A stretch of 64,000 bases of DNA from Fervidobacterium thailandense (GTDB taxonomy: Bacteria; Thermotogota; Thermotogae; Thermotogales; Fervidobacteriaceae): positions 124,001-188,000 of the forward strand of contig NZ_LWAF01000001.1 of the NCBI RefSeq assembly GCF_001719065.1, read 5' to 3'. Under the pieces are notes generated by a model. It was not told the origin of the DNA. It was given only the letters and a program-made list of their open reading frames with translations, and did no database searches. Below are positions 24,871 through 32,357 of the stretch, in pieces. Position numbers and translations under genes: made by a program. Position 1 is the first letter of the stretch. Each line of letters starts with the position of its first letter.

Positions 24871-25935
24871 TTACCTATCTGGATTTTCGTAAATCGAAAA
24901 GTTATCAGTTTTGAGTATTTTCATTTCCGGTGTGATCAACAATACTTCCGCACCTAACTTCGGGAATAATGTTCTTGTGTAAAGCCAGCGATCCTTTCCC
25001 AGTACAAACCCAGCAGTTGAAAGCGCATCTGCAAGTATCGGATCCTCACTCACAACACTTACACTGATTGCACCCCGTGAGGGTAAACCCGTTTGCGGAT
25101 CCAGAATGTGGTGGTACCTCACGCCGTCAATCTCGAAGTATCTTTCATAATCGCCACTCGTTGCGATCGAACCTTCTTTTAAATAAACGTAACTGATGCT
25201 ATCGTAAGTATTTCCACGGGGATTTCGAATACCTACTATCCAGTTCGCCCTACCGAACTTCGGCCCAAGTATCATGATTTGACCACCGGCTTCGATAAAC
25301 CCGTGGCAATTCTTATCGTACTCTTTCGCTATTTGGTAGGCACGCTTGAGTGCGTATCCCTTTAGCATCCCGCCAAAATCGAGCCAAGCACCGTTTGTTT
25401 TCACAGATTTCTTCAAGTAATCAACTGTAATCTTCTGATAGCCACTGAGCAGTATCGCTTCCTTGATTTCTCGAGGTTCCGGAACTTTAAACTCACTTTC
25501 ACTTCGCTGCGAGTATTTACTGAACCCCCAAAGGTCGATCAAACGGCCGAGAGCTGGATCAAATGCACCTTCGGTTTGCTTTGCCAGTTTCAGCGACAAG
25601 TCCACGAGTGCGAGAGTTTCATCGTCCACTTGAACCCAATCTTCGGAATGGTTCAAATTGTACAGCACGCTTCCCTCTCGGTATGGATCGTACTTCTCCT
25701 CCAGACGCCTCATTTCGGTGAAAATCGCCTTCGCAATTTTCTCCGGGTTCACTTTTGAGGCAATCTTTATCCGGATGTAGGTTCCGAAGATGTAGTCTTC
25801 GAAGTCTTGGTATTGACCAGTTTTACCGTAGATGAAAAGTGCGTAGATAGTTATCAACACCAGGAAAAGACCGATTACCGAGTAAACAACTATTCTGTTC
25901 AACTTCAAAATCTCAACGGGATCGGGTTGTTGCAT
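24871..25935 (-). CDS. apbE: FAD:protein FMN transferase ApbE
   Basis: Attaches FMN covalently to threonine of extracytoplasmic flavoproteins such as the RnfG/NqrC subunits. The 354-residue protein has an N-terminal membrane anchor (about 15-35) and then the ApbE domain: IFGTYIRIKI, EGAFDPALGRLIDLWGF (TxGxFDP-type), WLDFGGMLKGYALKRA, HHILDPQTGLPS and the metal-binding DALSTAGFVLG. ATG 25935 overlaps the AmrS-like gene by 31 bases and its Shine-Dalgarno is close to the start, so a downstream start is possible. The target flavoprotein is not in this window. Confidence 0.92.
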   Translation of the reverse strand: MQQPDPVEILKLNRIVVYSVIGLFLVLITIYALFIYGKTGQYQDFEDYIFGTYIRIKIASKVNPEKIAKAIFTEMRRLEEKYDPYREGSVLYNLNHSEDWVQVDDETLALVDLSLKLAKQTEGAFDPALGRLIDLWGFSKYSQRSESEFKVPEPREIKEAILLSGYQKITVDYLKKSVKTNGAWLDFGGMLKGYALKRAYQIAKEYDKNCHGFIEAGGQIMILGPKFGRANWIVGIRNPRGNTYDSISYVYLKEGSIATSGDYERYFEIDGVRYHHILDPQTGLPSRGAISVSVVSEDPILADALSTAGFVLGKDRWLYTRTLFPKLGAEVLLITPEMKILKTDNFSIYENPDR

Positions 25936-26909
25936 ACCTTACATTTCCCCTCCTTGAGTCCGACGACGTTGGTTACGTAGCCTTCTCTAATTATAACAGC
26001 ACTTCCGCATTTTGGACAGTACGTTGATTCGTAAGTGGGATCCCAAACGTTTCCCAGGTAGACGTAATTCAAGTATTTTTTGGCCAAATCATACGCCTGC
26101 TTCATTTTTCCGATGTCCGTTGGAGGTTTCGTGTAACGGTACGCTGGATGGTACCTTGAGAGGTGCAAAGGTAGGTCTTTTGAGATACCGGAAAGTATCT
26201 TAAATTCCTCCTCAAGCTCGGCTAAGTCGTCGTTTTCACCGGGTATGAGTAACGTTGTGACTTCAACATGAACACAGGAACTATGCAACAATTCAACGGT
26301 ATTTAGCACATCCTCAGAATTGCCACCGCACACGTTTCGGTAGAACTCGTTGTTCATCGCTTTGAGATCAACGTTTGCAGCGTCGAGGTAAGGGATGAGT
26401 TCTCTTAAAGGCTCGGAATTGATGTATCCATTTGTAACCAAGACGTTTTTCAGTCCAACGCGCTTGGCTAAGATAGCGGTTTCATATACGAACTCGTACC
26501 AGACGATCGGCTCGCTATAGGTGTAGGCAATTCCCACATTCCCTTGGTGTACGTATTGCTCGGCTAAGTACACCACTTCCTCGGGAGTCAATTTTTTTGC
26601 GTAATAAGGCCTTTCCTGAGAAATCTCCCAGTTTTGACAAAATGCGCAGTGGAAATTGCATCCCCAAGTGCCCAGTGAAAGTATGATTTTCCCAGGATGG
26701 AAGTGGAAAAGCGGTTTCTTCTCGATAGGATCTAATGCCAAGCCGGTGATTTCTCCGTAATTGAGAGAGTAGAGGGTAGCGGAGATGTTTTTCCTGACCC
26801 TACACAAGCCCACTTTTCCCTCGGCGATCACGCAGTGATTTGGACAAAGGTGGCACTGGACCTCATTTTCGGTAAGTTTTTCGTAAAATTTCGCTTCTTT
26901 GTAGTTCAT
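25905..26909 (-). CDS. amrS: AmmeMemoRadiSam-system radical SAM enzyme
   Basis: A 334-residue enzyme related to pyruvate formate-lyase activases. The N-terminal four-cysteine knuckle (CHLCPNHC ... GLC, C19-C36) precedes the cluster motif CNFHCAFCQN (C84, C88, C91). SLNYGEITGLALDPIEKKPLFHF is the usual opening of the AmrS family. A C-terminal zinc ribbon (CPKCG ... CKVCNNPIPLRF) is added. The function of the system is unknown; the AMMECR1 partner lies 17 kb away in this window and a Memo protein was not found. ATG 26909 has GGGGTGATT upstream and its own divergent promoter. Confidence 0.88.
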   Translation of the reverse strand: MNYKEAKFYEKLTENEVQCHLCPNHCVIAEGKVGLCRVRKNISATLYSLNYGEITGLALDPIEKKPLFHFHPGKIILSLGTWGCNFHCAFCQNWEISQERPYYAKKLTPEEVVYLAEQYVHQGNVGIAYTYSEPIVWYEFVYETAILAKRVGLKNVLVTNGYINSEPLRELIPYLDAANVDLKAMNNEFYRNVCGGNSEDVLNTVELLHSSCVHVEVTTLLIPGENDDLAELEEEFKILSGISKDLPLHLSRYHPAYRYTKPPTDIGKMKQAYDLAKKYLNYVYLGNVWDPTYESTYCPKCGSAVIIREGYVTNVVGLKEGKCKVCNNPIPLRF

Positions 26910-26943
26910 AGAATCACCCCTGCGCCCACGACTATTCAAAACT

Positions 26944-26949
26944 ATTATA
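26944..26949 (-). promoter_or_regulatory. Extended -10 promoter of amrS
   Basis: TGCTATAAT on the minus strand, 35 bases before ATG 26909, arranged back to back with the plus-strand promoter at 26980-26985. Confidence 0.5.
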
Positions 26950-26979
26950 GCACCATATTCAATTACGCTGGCTTTATGG

Positions 26980-26985
26980 TATAAT
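26980..26985 (+). promoter_or_regulatory. Extended -10 promoter of the HEAT-plsY operon
   Basis: TGGTATAAT on the plus strand, about 36 bases before ATG 27021. The -35 region is poor, as with other TGGTATAAT promoters in this window. Confidence 0.6.
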
Positions 26986-27020
26986 TCATTCAGCAAAAAT
27001 CCGTTCGGGGAGGATGAAAG

Positions 27021-27668
27021 ATGCTTGATGAGCGTGAAAATGGTATGGATAGAGACCAACGTGAGGCCTTAATACAGAGGATCTTAACGGAAAAAGGGAA
27101 AGATGCCTTCAAAGACTTGGTTCGCCTACTGGACGACGAGGATGAGAACGTGCGGGAACTTGCCGCTGAGGTTATATACCGGCTCGGGGAGGAAGTTAAG
27201 CCGGATCTTGAAAAGGCGATCAAGGAGCGGATAAGAGCTGGGGAGAAAAACGATACGGTTTTACTGTATCTGATAGATATTGCCGGTGATCTGGAACTAC
27301 GTAGTGTCGCTAAGGATCTGATAAGTGCGTTGAGCTTGTACGACTTCGAGGAGTCGCAGCTTGTTATATACGAGGCCCTTGCAAAACTAGGTTATGGTGA
27401 GGAATTTTACCCATTGCTTAGGTACATGTTACTTGAAGGTGAGGAAAGGTTTTACTTTGGTAGTCAAGTGGCGATGGTGATGTCCTACTTGGACATTCCC
27501 GAGGTGGTTAGTGATTTTGTAGAGGCAATCGACAGTGGTGATTTCAGGGACGAGGATTTGGAGATCATTAAAAAAGCTTTAGGAAACATCATTGCGCGTC
27601 GTCCATCGTACAAGGAAATTCTCATCACGCTCGTCGGTGAGGAGAACTTCGAAAACTACGTTCTTTGA
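27021..27668 (+). CDS. HEAT-repeat-like protein
   Basis: A 215-residue acidic, all-helical protein. Residues 25-60 (KDAFKDLVRLLDDEDENVRELAAEVIYRLGEE) give a clear HEAT/armadillo-like repeat, with weaker copies around 85-125 and 140-175. No enzymatic motif or membrane segment. Such proteins act as binding scaffolds. ATG 27021 has GGGGAGG at good distance. It is the first gene of the long plus-strand operon and precedes plsY by 40 bases; the partner is unknown. Confidence 0.75.
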   Translation: MLDERENGMDRDQREALIQRILTEKGKDAFKDLVRLLDDEDENVRELAAEVIYRLGEEVKPDLEKAIKERIRAGEKNDTVLLYLIDIAGDLELRSVAKDLISALSLYDFEESQLVIYEALAKLGYGEEFYPLLRYMLLEGEERFYFGSQVAMVMSYLDIPEVVSDFVEAIDSGDFRDEDLEIIKKALGNIIARRPSYKEILITLVGEENFENYVL

Positions 27669-27708
27669 TGTCTGGGTTCGCTGAGGCTTGCGAGGAGGTG
27701 TGGTGGTT

Positions 27709-28323
27709 GTGAACACCCTGGTACTTGCCGGTGTCGTTGGGTACCTGATCGGATCGATACCTTTCAGTTACATCATTCCCAAGTTGAAAGGAATAGACAT
27801 TACGAAAGTTGGGAGTGGGAACGTTGGTGGGACGAATGTGTTGAGAAACCTTGGAGCGAAGTACGGTGCAGCGGCCATGTTTCTGGATATTATGAAAGCG
27901 GTGATCGCGGTCTTGATTTTCAAAAAGTTCGGTGAGCAGCCAATGGTAATGGCCGGTGCAATGTCGGTCATCGGGCACTGTTACTCACCATTTGTAAAGT
28001 TCAAGGGTGGTAAGGGAGTGGCAACAACACTCGGTTCGTTCTTCGCCATTTTTCCACAAGCCGGTATGTTCGCCCTCGGGATCTGGATAATGGTTGTTGC
28101 TCTCACCAAGTACGTTTCGTTGGCTTCAATGATCGGCTTGACAGCTGGGACTCTTTTCTCACTCGCTTTCGGGAAGAGGTATTGGGTGATCTTCCTGGCT
28201 CTCACGCTCTTTTCAATCATGAGGCACAAGGAGAATATCCAGAGGTTATTGAATGGCAACGAACGGAAAACGGACGTTGTGGATTATTTCCTTGGCTGGA
28301 TGGATAAGAATAAAGGAAAATAA
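27709..28323 (+). CDS. plsY: Acyl-phosphate:glycerol-3-phosphate acyltransferase PlsY
   Basis: Integral membrane acyltransferase that makes lysophosphatidate from acyl-phosphate and glycerol-3-phosphate, the first step of phospholipid synthesis. The 204 residues contain the three family motifs: GYLIGSIPFSYIIPKLKGID, GSGNVGGTNVLRNLG, and a third around HCYSPFVKFKGGKGVATTLG. The start is GTG 27709, ten bases behind GGAGG; several GTG/TTG codons just upstream sit inside or before the Shine-Dalgarno. PlsC is encoded three kilobases downstream in the same operon. Confidence 0.95.
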   Translation: MNTLVLAGVVGYLIGSIPFSYIIPKLKGIDITKVGSGNVGGTNVLRNLGAKYGAAAMFLDIMKAVIAVLIFKKFGEQPMVMAGAMSVIGHCYSPFVKFKGGKGVATTLGSFFAIFPQAGMFALGIWIMVVALTKYVSLASMIGLTAGTLFSLAFGKRYWVIFLALTLFSIMRHKENIQRLLNGNERKTDVVDYFLGWMDKNKGK

Positions 28324-28341
28324 AAACTGTGGGAAACGGAA

Positions 28342-29883
28342 GTGAAAGTTTTGAGCAAGCTATCGAAGTTTTCCGTATGCGTTTCGCTGGTTCTCGCAGC
28401 TGTGTTCATTCAAGTCATCCAAGCAGCGGTTATAGACGAGCAGAAAGCTCGAGAATTCTTCTCCGAAGCCCTTATGGCCATGTACAACGGTGATTTTCTA
28501 ACCGCGTACGAGCTTGCTAAAAAGGCTCTGAGTGGTAGGGTTTACGTTCAGGAACTACCCTACTTCTGGTATTTACGCGGACGTCTTGCTATTTTGAACG
28601 GTGAGGTTGATAGGGCTCTTCAGGATTTTAAAAACTTCACAATGCTTGTGAAAAATGACGATATAGATAATTTGGTGGCAAAAGTTGAGTCCTTCAGGAA
28701 GTTGAACCTCTCGCCATCACAAACTTTTGAATTTGGTTACGTCTCAACACTTCGAGGAAAACAGGGTGGTGTGGACTACTTTCACAGCGTTGTGAGTGTG
28801 GCCGTCTACGGTGACGAACTCTACGCATTGGATTCCAAGAACAAGAGGTTGGTGAAATTCAAAGAGAATAAGATCGTTCAGATAAAGAGCTTAAAAAGAG
28901 ACTACAAGCAAATAGCTGTCGATGGCCTTGGCAACGTTCTCTTGCTCTCCGAAGACGCACTTTACGATAGCCGTGAGAGGGAACTGTTAACAGGTTTACG
29001 AACGCCAATAATCGCCGGGGTTTCAAGGGACGGTGAAGTCTACATTGTCGACCTGGACAGTGTTGTGGTGTACTCATTGGTGAAGAAGAACACCAAAAGG
29101 GAGAAGCTCGGTAAGCGAGTGGTTTGTTTGGATGCGGAGCTGACGGTCGACAGGTTGTACCTTCTGGATGGAATAAACCAGGAAATCCTCATCTACGACT
29201 TGAATGGCTTGAAACTCGTGCAACGCGTTAAAACGCCCGAGAAGGTTTGGAGTTTTGAGGTCACGCCCTGCGGTGATCTAATTTACCTTGGCGATAACAG
29301 GGTAATTGCGGGTGGCAAGGAATTCGAGTTGAAAGGTGTGAATCTGATAGAGTACTCCTATCCCATGTTGTTCGCTATCAAATGGGCTGGTTCTATGGTG
29401 GATGTCTACCTTCTCATCGATGACAAGCCAGTCTTCGTTAGCGTGGATCGCATTGAGTTCGACGAGCTTTACGCGTACGCGTACGTACGGGTGGAGGACA
29501 TGTTTGGAGATACGTTGCACTACATTCAAAATTTGCTTTCGGTGGCCGAACAGGACGTTTACACTCCTTCGTTCCTGAGCTTCAAGAGTTTGGAACCGAA
29601 GTTTATCAACCTCAAGACTTGTGAGAAGGAACTTGTTGTGTACAGATTTCAGGGTGTCAAGGTGTCTGGGCAGTGTCCTGTTTTGGTGAGGTTTACGGGA
29701 AATGGAATGACAGAGAACATCAAATCTCAGGGGTATTGGGTCTTCAGATGGCAGTACATTCGTCCCGTACCGGACGGCATCATTAAAGTAACGGCGAGAT
29801 TTTCCACGAAAACGAAAGTTTACTTTGACACGATGTTCTACACGAACTTACTTTTGAAAGCCTCGATCCAAAAGGGGCAGTAG
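28342..29883 (+). CDS. Exported TPR / beta-propeller-like protein
   Basis: A 513-residue protein with an N-terminal signal sequence (hydrophobic 10-28, cleavage near IQA/AV). Residues 30-110 look like tetratricopeptide helices (FFSEALMAMYNGDFLTAYELAKKAL; YFWYLRGRLAILNGEVDRALQDFKNF). From about 130 onward short strands repeat with patterns such as VAVYGDELYALDSKNKRLVKF and IAVDGLGNVLLLSEDALY, typical of an NHL/SMP-like propeller. The C terminus is an additional beta domain. The start is GTG 28342. A periplasmic binding role is likely; no specific function recognised. Confidence 0.65.
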   Translation: MKVLSKLSKFSVCVSLVLAAVFIQVIQAAVIDEQKAREFFSEALMAMYNGDFLTAYELAKKALSGRVYVQELPYFWYLRGRLAILNGEVDRALQDFKNFTMLVKNDDIDNLVAKVESFRKLNLSPSQTFEFGYVSTLRGKQGGVDYFHSVVSVAVYGDELYALDSKNKRLVKFKENKIVQIKSLKRDYKQIAVDGLGNVLLLSEDALYDSRERELLTGLRTPIIAGVSRDGEVYIVDLDSVVVYSLVKKNTKREKLGKRVVCLDAELTVDRLYLLDGINQEILIYDLNGLKLVQRVKTPEKVWSFEVTPCGDLIYLGDNRVIAGGKEFELKGVNLIEYSYPMLFAIKWAGSMVDVYLLIDDKPVFVSVDRIEFDELYAYAYVRVEDMFGDTLHYIQNLLSVAEQDVYTPSFLSFKSLEPKFINLKTCEKELVVYRFQGVKVSGQCPVLVRFTGNGMTENIKSQGYWVFRWQYIRPVPDGIIKVTARFSTKTKVYFDTMFYTNLLLKASIQKGQ

Positions 29884-29888
29884 ACAGG

Positions 29889-30341
29889 ATGGTAGAAAAG
29901 AACGAGGAAATTCAAAGATTGCTCCGAAAGGCCATTGAATTAACGCGCTTGGGTAAGCTTGAGGAAGCTAAAGTCATATACGAGAAGCTGCTTCCATACG
30001 AGATTCCCGAGGTGTACAACAACCTCGGAAACATATATCGTCGCGAGGGGTTACTTGCAAAAGCAGTGGAGATGTATCGCAAGGCGATCCTACTGGAACC
30101 AAGGTTCGCACTCGCCTACTTTAACATGGGTTGCACGTTCATGGAACTCGAGCGGTACTCGGAGGCTATCATGTTTCTTGAGAAAGCTCAGTCACTTGGC
30201 TTCGAAGGTTTCGATCTTGAGGTTCAGTTGGCTCTCTGTTACCTTGCCGTTGGTGATGTTTGGAAAGCGAAGAAAAAGATGGAGGATCCCAAGGTGTACG
30301 AAGAGGTTCGCAAGTTCGTCGATGGAGGTATTGACATATGA
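29889..30341 (+). CDS. TPR-repeat protein
   Basis: A 150-residue soluble protein made of three to four tetratricopeptide repeats: LLRKAIELTRLGKLEEAKVIYEKLL, VYNNLGNIYRREGLLAKAVEMYRKAILLEP and AYFNMGCTFMELERYSEAIMFLEKA. TPRs mediate protein contacts. It begins 5 bases after the exported TPR/propeller gene and its stop overlaps the next start (ATGA), so the group is co-translated. Function unknown. Confidence 0.85.
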   Translation: MVEKNEEIQRLLRKAIELTRLGKLEEAKVIYEKLLPYEIPEVYNNLGNIYRREGLLAKAVEMYRKAILLEPRFALAYFNMGCTFMELERYSEAIMFLEKAQSLGFEGFDLEVQLALCYLAVGDVWKAKKKMEDPKVYEEVRKFVDGGIDI

Positions 30342-30982
30342 ATGTGCTACCGGAGTTCCAGTTTTTCGAGTCGCTTGAAAGCACGTTGAGGGAAATGATA
30401 CAGGGGAATTGGTTCATCGTCCTTCTGGTGGCTGGTGTGGTGTACCTCTTTCCTGGCTACCTTGAGTTACTGTCTATAACAGGAGTAGGTTTTGTACTCG
30501 GTTCAATGGTTGTTTTCCCTATTGTGGTGGAGCTACTCAACACTTTGCTGCCGGAGAGTGCATGGATCAGTCAAAGCCTTTCAACACACGCGTTCTGGTG
30601 GAGCTTAGCTTTCGGTGCTCTTTGCGCGATCTTGCTTTACAGCTTGTACAAATCCGTGTTATTCCTGGCGGGGTTGTTTACCGGGACACTTTTAGCCTAT
30701 TACTTTTTCTCGGTGTTCGGCCAAGTTGGTTTGGAGACACGTGTTATAATAATTTTGGGACTTGCGGTGGGGCTGCTGACGGGGGTTTTCGCCGTAAAGA
30801 AAAGCTCGTTCTTCGTAGGTTTGATCGGGTTGGTTCTGGCCAGTCTCGTGCTTTCGTACATCTTACTCGAAACGTTACTTGCAGAGTTTTTGCCAGCGTC
30901 GCAAGGTGTCCGCAGCGCGATCTTGCTGGGTGTTTCTTTGACGCTATTTTTAGTTAGATTTCTGACCTGGAGGAAGAAATGA
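30338..30982 (+). CDS. Multi-pass membrane protein (DUF4203-like)
   Basis: A 214-residue protein with about seven hydrophobic helices, regularly spaced glycines (GVGFVLGSM, GLFTGTLLAYYFFSVFG, GLAVGLLTGVFAVKKSSFFVGLIG). The pattern resembles the DUF4203/TMEM198-like membrane domain, but I would not insist on it. It overlaps both neighbours by 4 bases (ATGA type). The link to PlsC suggests an envelope role; no catalytic residue is evident. Confidence 0.6.
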   Translation: MNVLPEFQFFESLESTLREMIQGNWFIVLLVAGVVYLFPGYLELLSITGVGFVLGSMVVFPIVVELLNTLLPESAWISQSLSTHAFWWSLAFGALCAILLYSLYKSVLFLAGLFTGTLLAYYFFSVFGQVGLETRVIIILGLAVGLLTGVFAVKKSSFFVGLIGLVLASLVLSYILLETLLAEFLPASQGVRSAILLGVSLTLFLVRFLTWRKK

Positions 30983-31746
30983 TGGATAACGCTTTGAGAA
31001 GTTCAAAGAACGTTCTAAAAAAACTCAGAGGTTTTTTCCTCTCGCTGTGGTTGGTAGTTGGAACGTTTCTGTACGTGTTTGTGTACGGTGCGTTAGTCCT
31101 GTTCGTGGGATGGTTGCTGGGTAAAGAGCGAGGCCGGAGGTTCGTACTGAGGCAGATTGAACTTTTTGGGAAGTTGACGTTCAAGCTCTTGGGTGTCAAG
31201 GTGCACGTGCTTGGGCAACGTCCGGCGGCAGAGAGGAATTTTCTGGTCGTCGCGAACCACCAAAGCATTCTTGATATACCACTGGTACTCGGTTACGTTG
31301 GACCCGTTGCTTTCATAGCGAAAAAGGAGCTCTCCAAGTTTCCCATGGTGAACCTCTTCATAAAATACCTCGGGAGTGAGTTCATCGATCGTGGGAACGT
31401 TAGGCAGACGGCACTCGTTATCCGTCAGGTGATGAAGAAACTGGCCGAAGGCTATCATTTTTTGATATTCCCCGAAGGAACGCGTTCACCGAATGGTGAG
31501 CTCTTACCATTTAAGCCCAGGAGCCTTGAAATAGCCTACAAAGCTGGGGTTCCGATCCTTCCGGTCGCGATATGGGGAAACCACAGAGTCGTTCCGAAAC
31601 ACTCTGTGATGGTTATGGATAACAAGACGGGCATTTACATCGGTGAACTTGTCGATCCAACGCAGTTTTCAAGTGAAGAAGAACTACGAAATTACGTTCA
31701 GAGGAAGATCGCGGAGTACATAGAAGAGTTGAAAAAGTTTGTTTGA
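30979..31746 (+). CDS. plsC: 1-acyl-sn-glycerol-3-phosphate acyltransferase PlsC
   Basis: Acylates lysophosphatidate to phosphatidate. The 255-residue protein has an N-terminal membrane segment (20-50) and the acyltransferase motifs: NHQSILDIPLV with the catalytic HX4D, FIDRGN with the substrate arginine, FPEGTRSPNGELLPFKPRS, and VPILPVAIWG. It starts by overlapping the membrane-protein stop. Together with plsY upstream it supplies both steps to phosphatidate from one operon. Confidence 0.93.
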   Translation: MMDNALRSSKNVLKKLRGFFLSLWLVVGTFLYVFVYGALVLFVGWLLGKERGRRFVLRQIELFGKLTFKLLGVKVHVLGQRPAAERNFLVVANHQSILDIPLVLGYVGPVAFIAKKELSKFPMVNLFIKYLGSEFIDRGNVRQTALVIRQVMKKLAEGYHFLIFPEGTRSPNGELLPFKPRSLEIAYKAGVPILPVAIWGNHRVVPKHSVMVMDNKTGIYIGELVDPTQFSSEEELRNYVQRKIAEYIEELKKFV

Positions 31747-31819
31747 AATCTTGTTCGTCACAGAATGTGCGGAAACCAACGAAATTTTCACTCGTAAATT
31801 GTAAGGGGGGCGTTTGGTT

Positions 31820-32356
31820 GTGAAGAGAGCGGTCGTTAAGGCACTTGTCCTCGATAAGGTTTCGAACGCACCGGTTGTTTTACTCGGCATCGAGAACACG
31901 AACAAAGTGTTGCCCATCTGGATAGGTGCTTGTGAAGCGAGTGTTATGGCCCTTGTACTCGAGAAGGTTCCGTTTGAAAGACCCTTGACACACGATTTGA
32001 TACTCGAGATACTTGAAACACTTGAGACCAAAATAGAAAAGTTCGTCATACACTCGATCGTCGACAACGTCTTCTACGCAAAAATTGTGCTTCGGGACCT
32101 TACCGTTTCCGAGCAGGAAATTGCGGATGGTATCAGTCCCTACTTGGAGATTGATGCGCGACCTTCGGATTGTATCATCCTCTCCCTTAAAACGGGGGCA
32201 CCTTTGTACGTGGCCAACGATATTGTGGCCTCCGAAGCTATAGTCCTCGACGAGTTGAAAGAACCCGAGGAAGCGTTCAAAAAGTTCGTCGAAAACCTGG
32301 ACATAAATGAATTCCGAAAGCTTTTGGATGATCAGATGACGCAGGGTGGAGAGTGA
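31820..32356 (+). CDS. Bifunctional nuclease family protein (BFN)
   Basis: A 178-residue protein with the DUF151/BFN sequence: VKALVLDKVSNAPVVLLG, LPIWIGACEASVMALVLEKV, RPLTHDLILEILE, DARPSDCIILSLKTGAPLYV, and an acidic C-terminal tail. A nuclease activity was described for the plant member; the role in bacteria is unclear. The start GTG 31820 was chosen by matching the usual length and a G-rich Shine-Dalgarno at 31803-31810; TTG 31814 is possible. A 70-base gap without terminator separates it from plsC. Confidence 0.88.
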   Translation: MKRAVVKALVLDKVSNAPVVLLGIENTNKVLPIWIGACEASVMALVLEKVPFERPLTHDLILEILETLETKIEKFVIHSIVDNVFYAKIVLRDLTVSEQEIADGISPYLEIDARPSDCIILSLKTGAPLYVANDIVASEAIVLDELKEPEEAFKKFVENLDINEFRKLLDDQMTQGGE

Positions 32357-32357
32357 A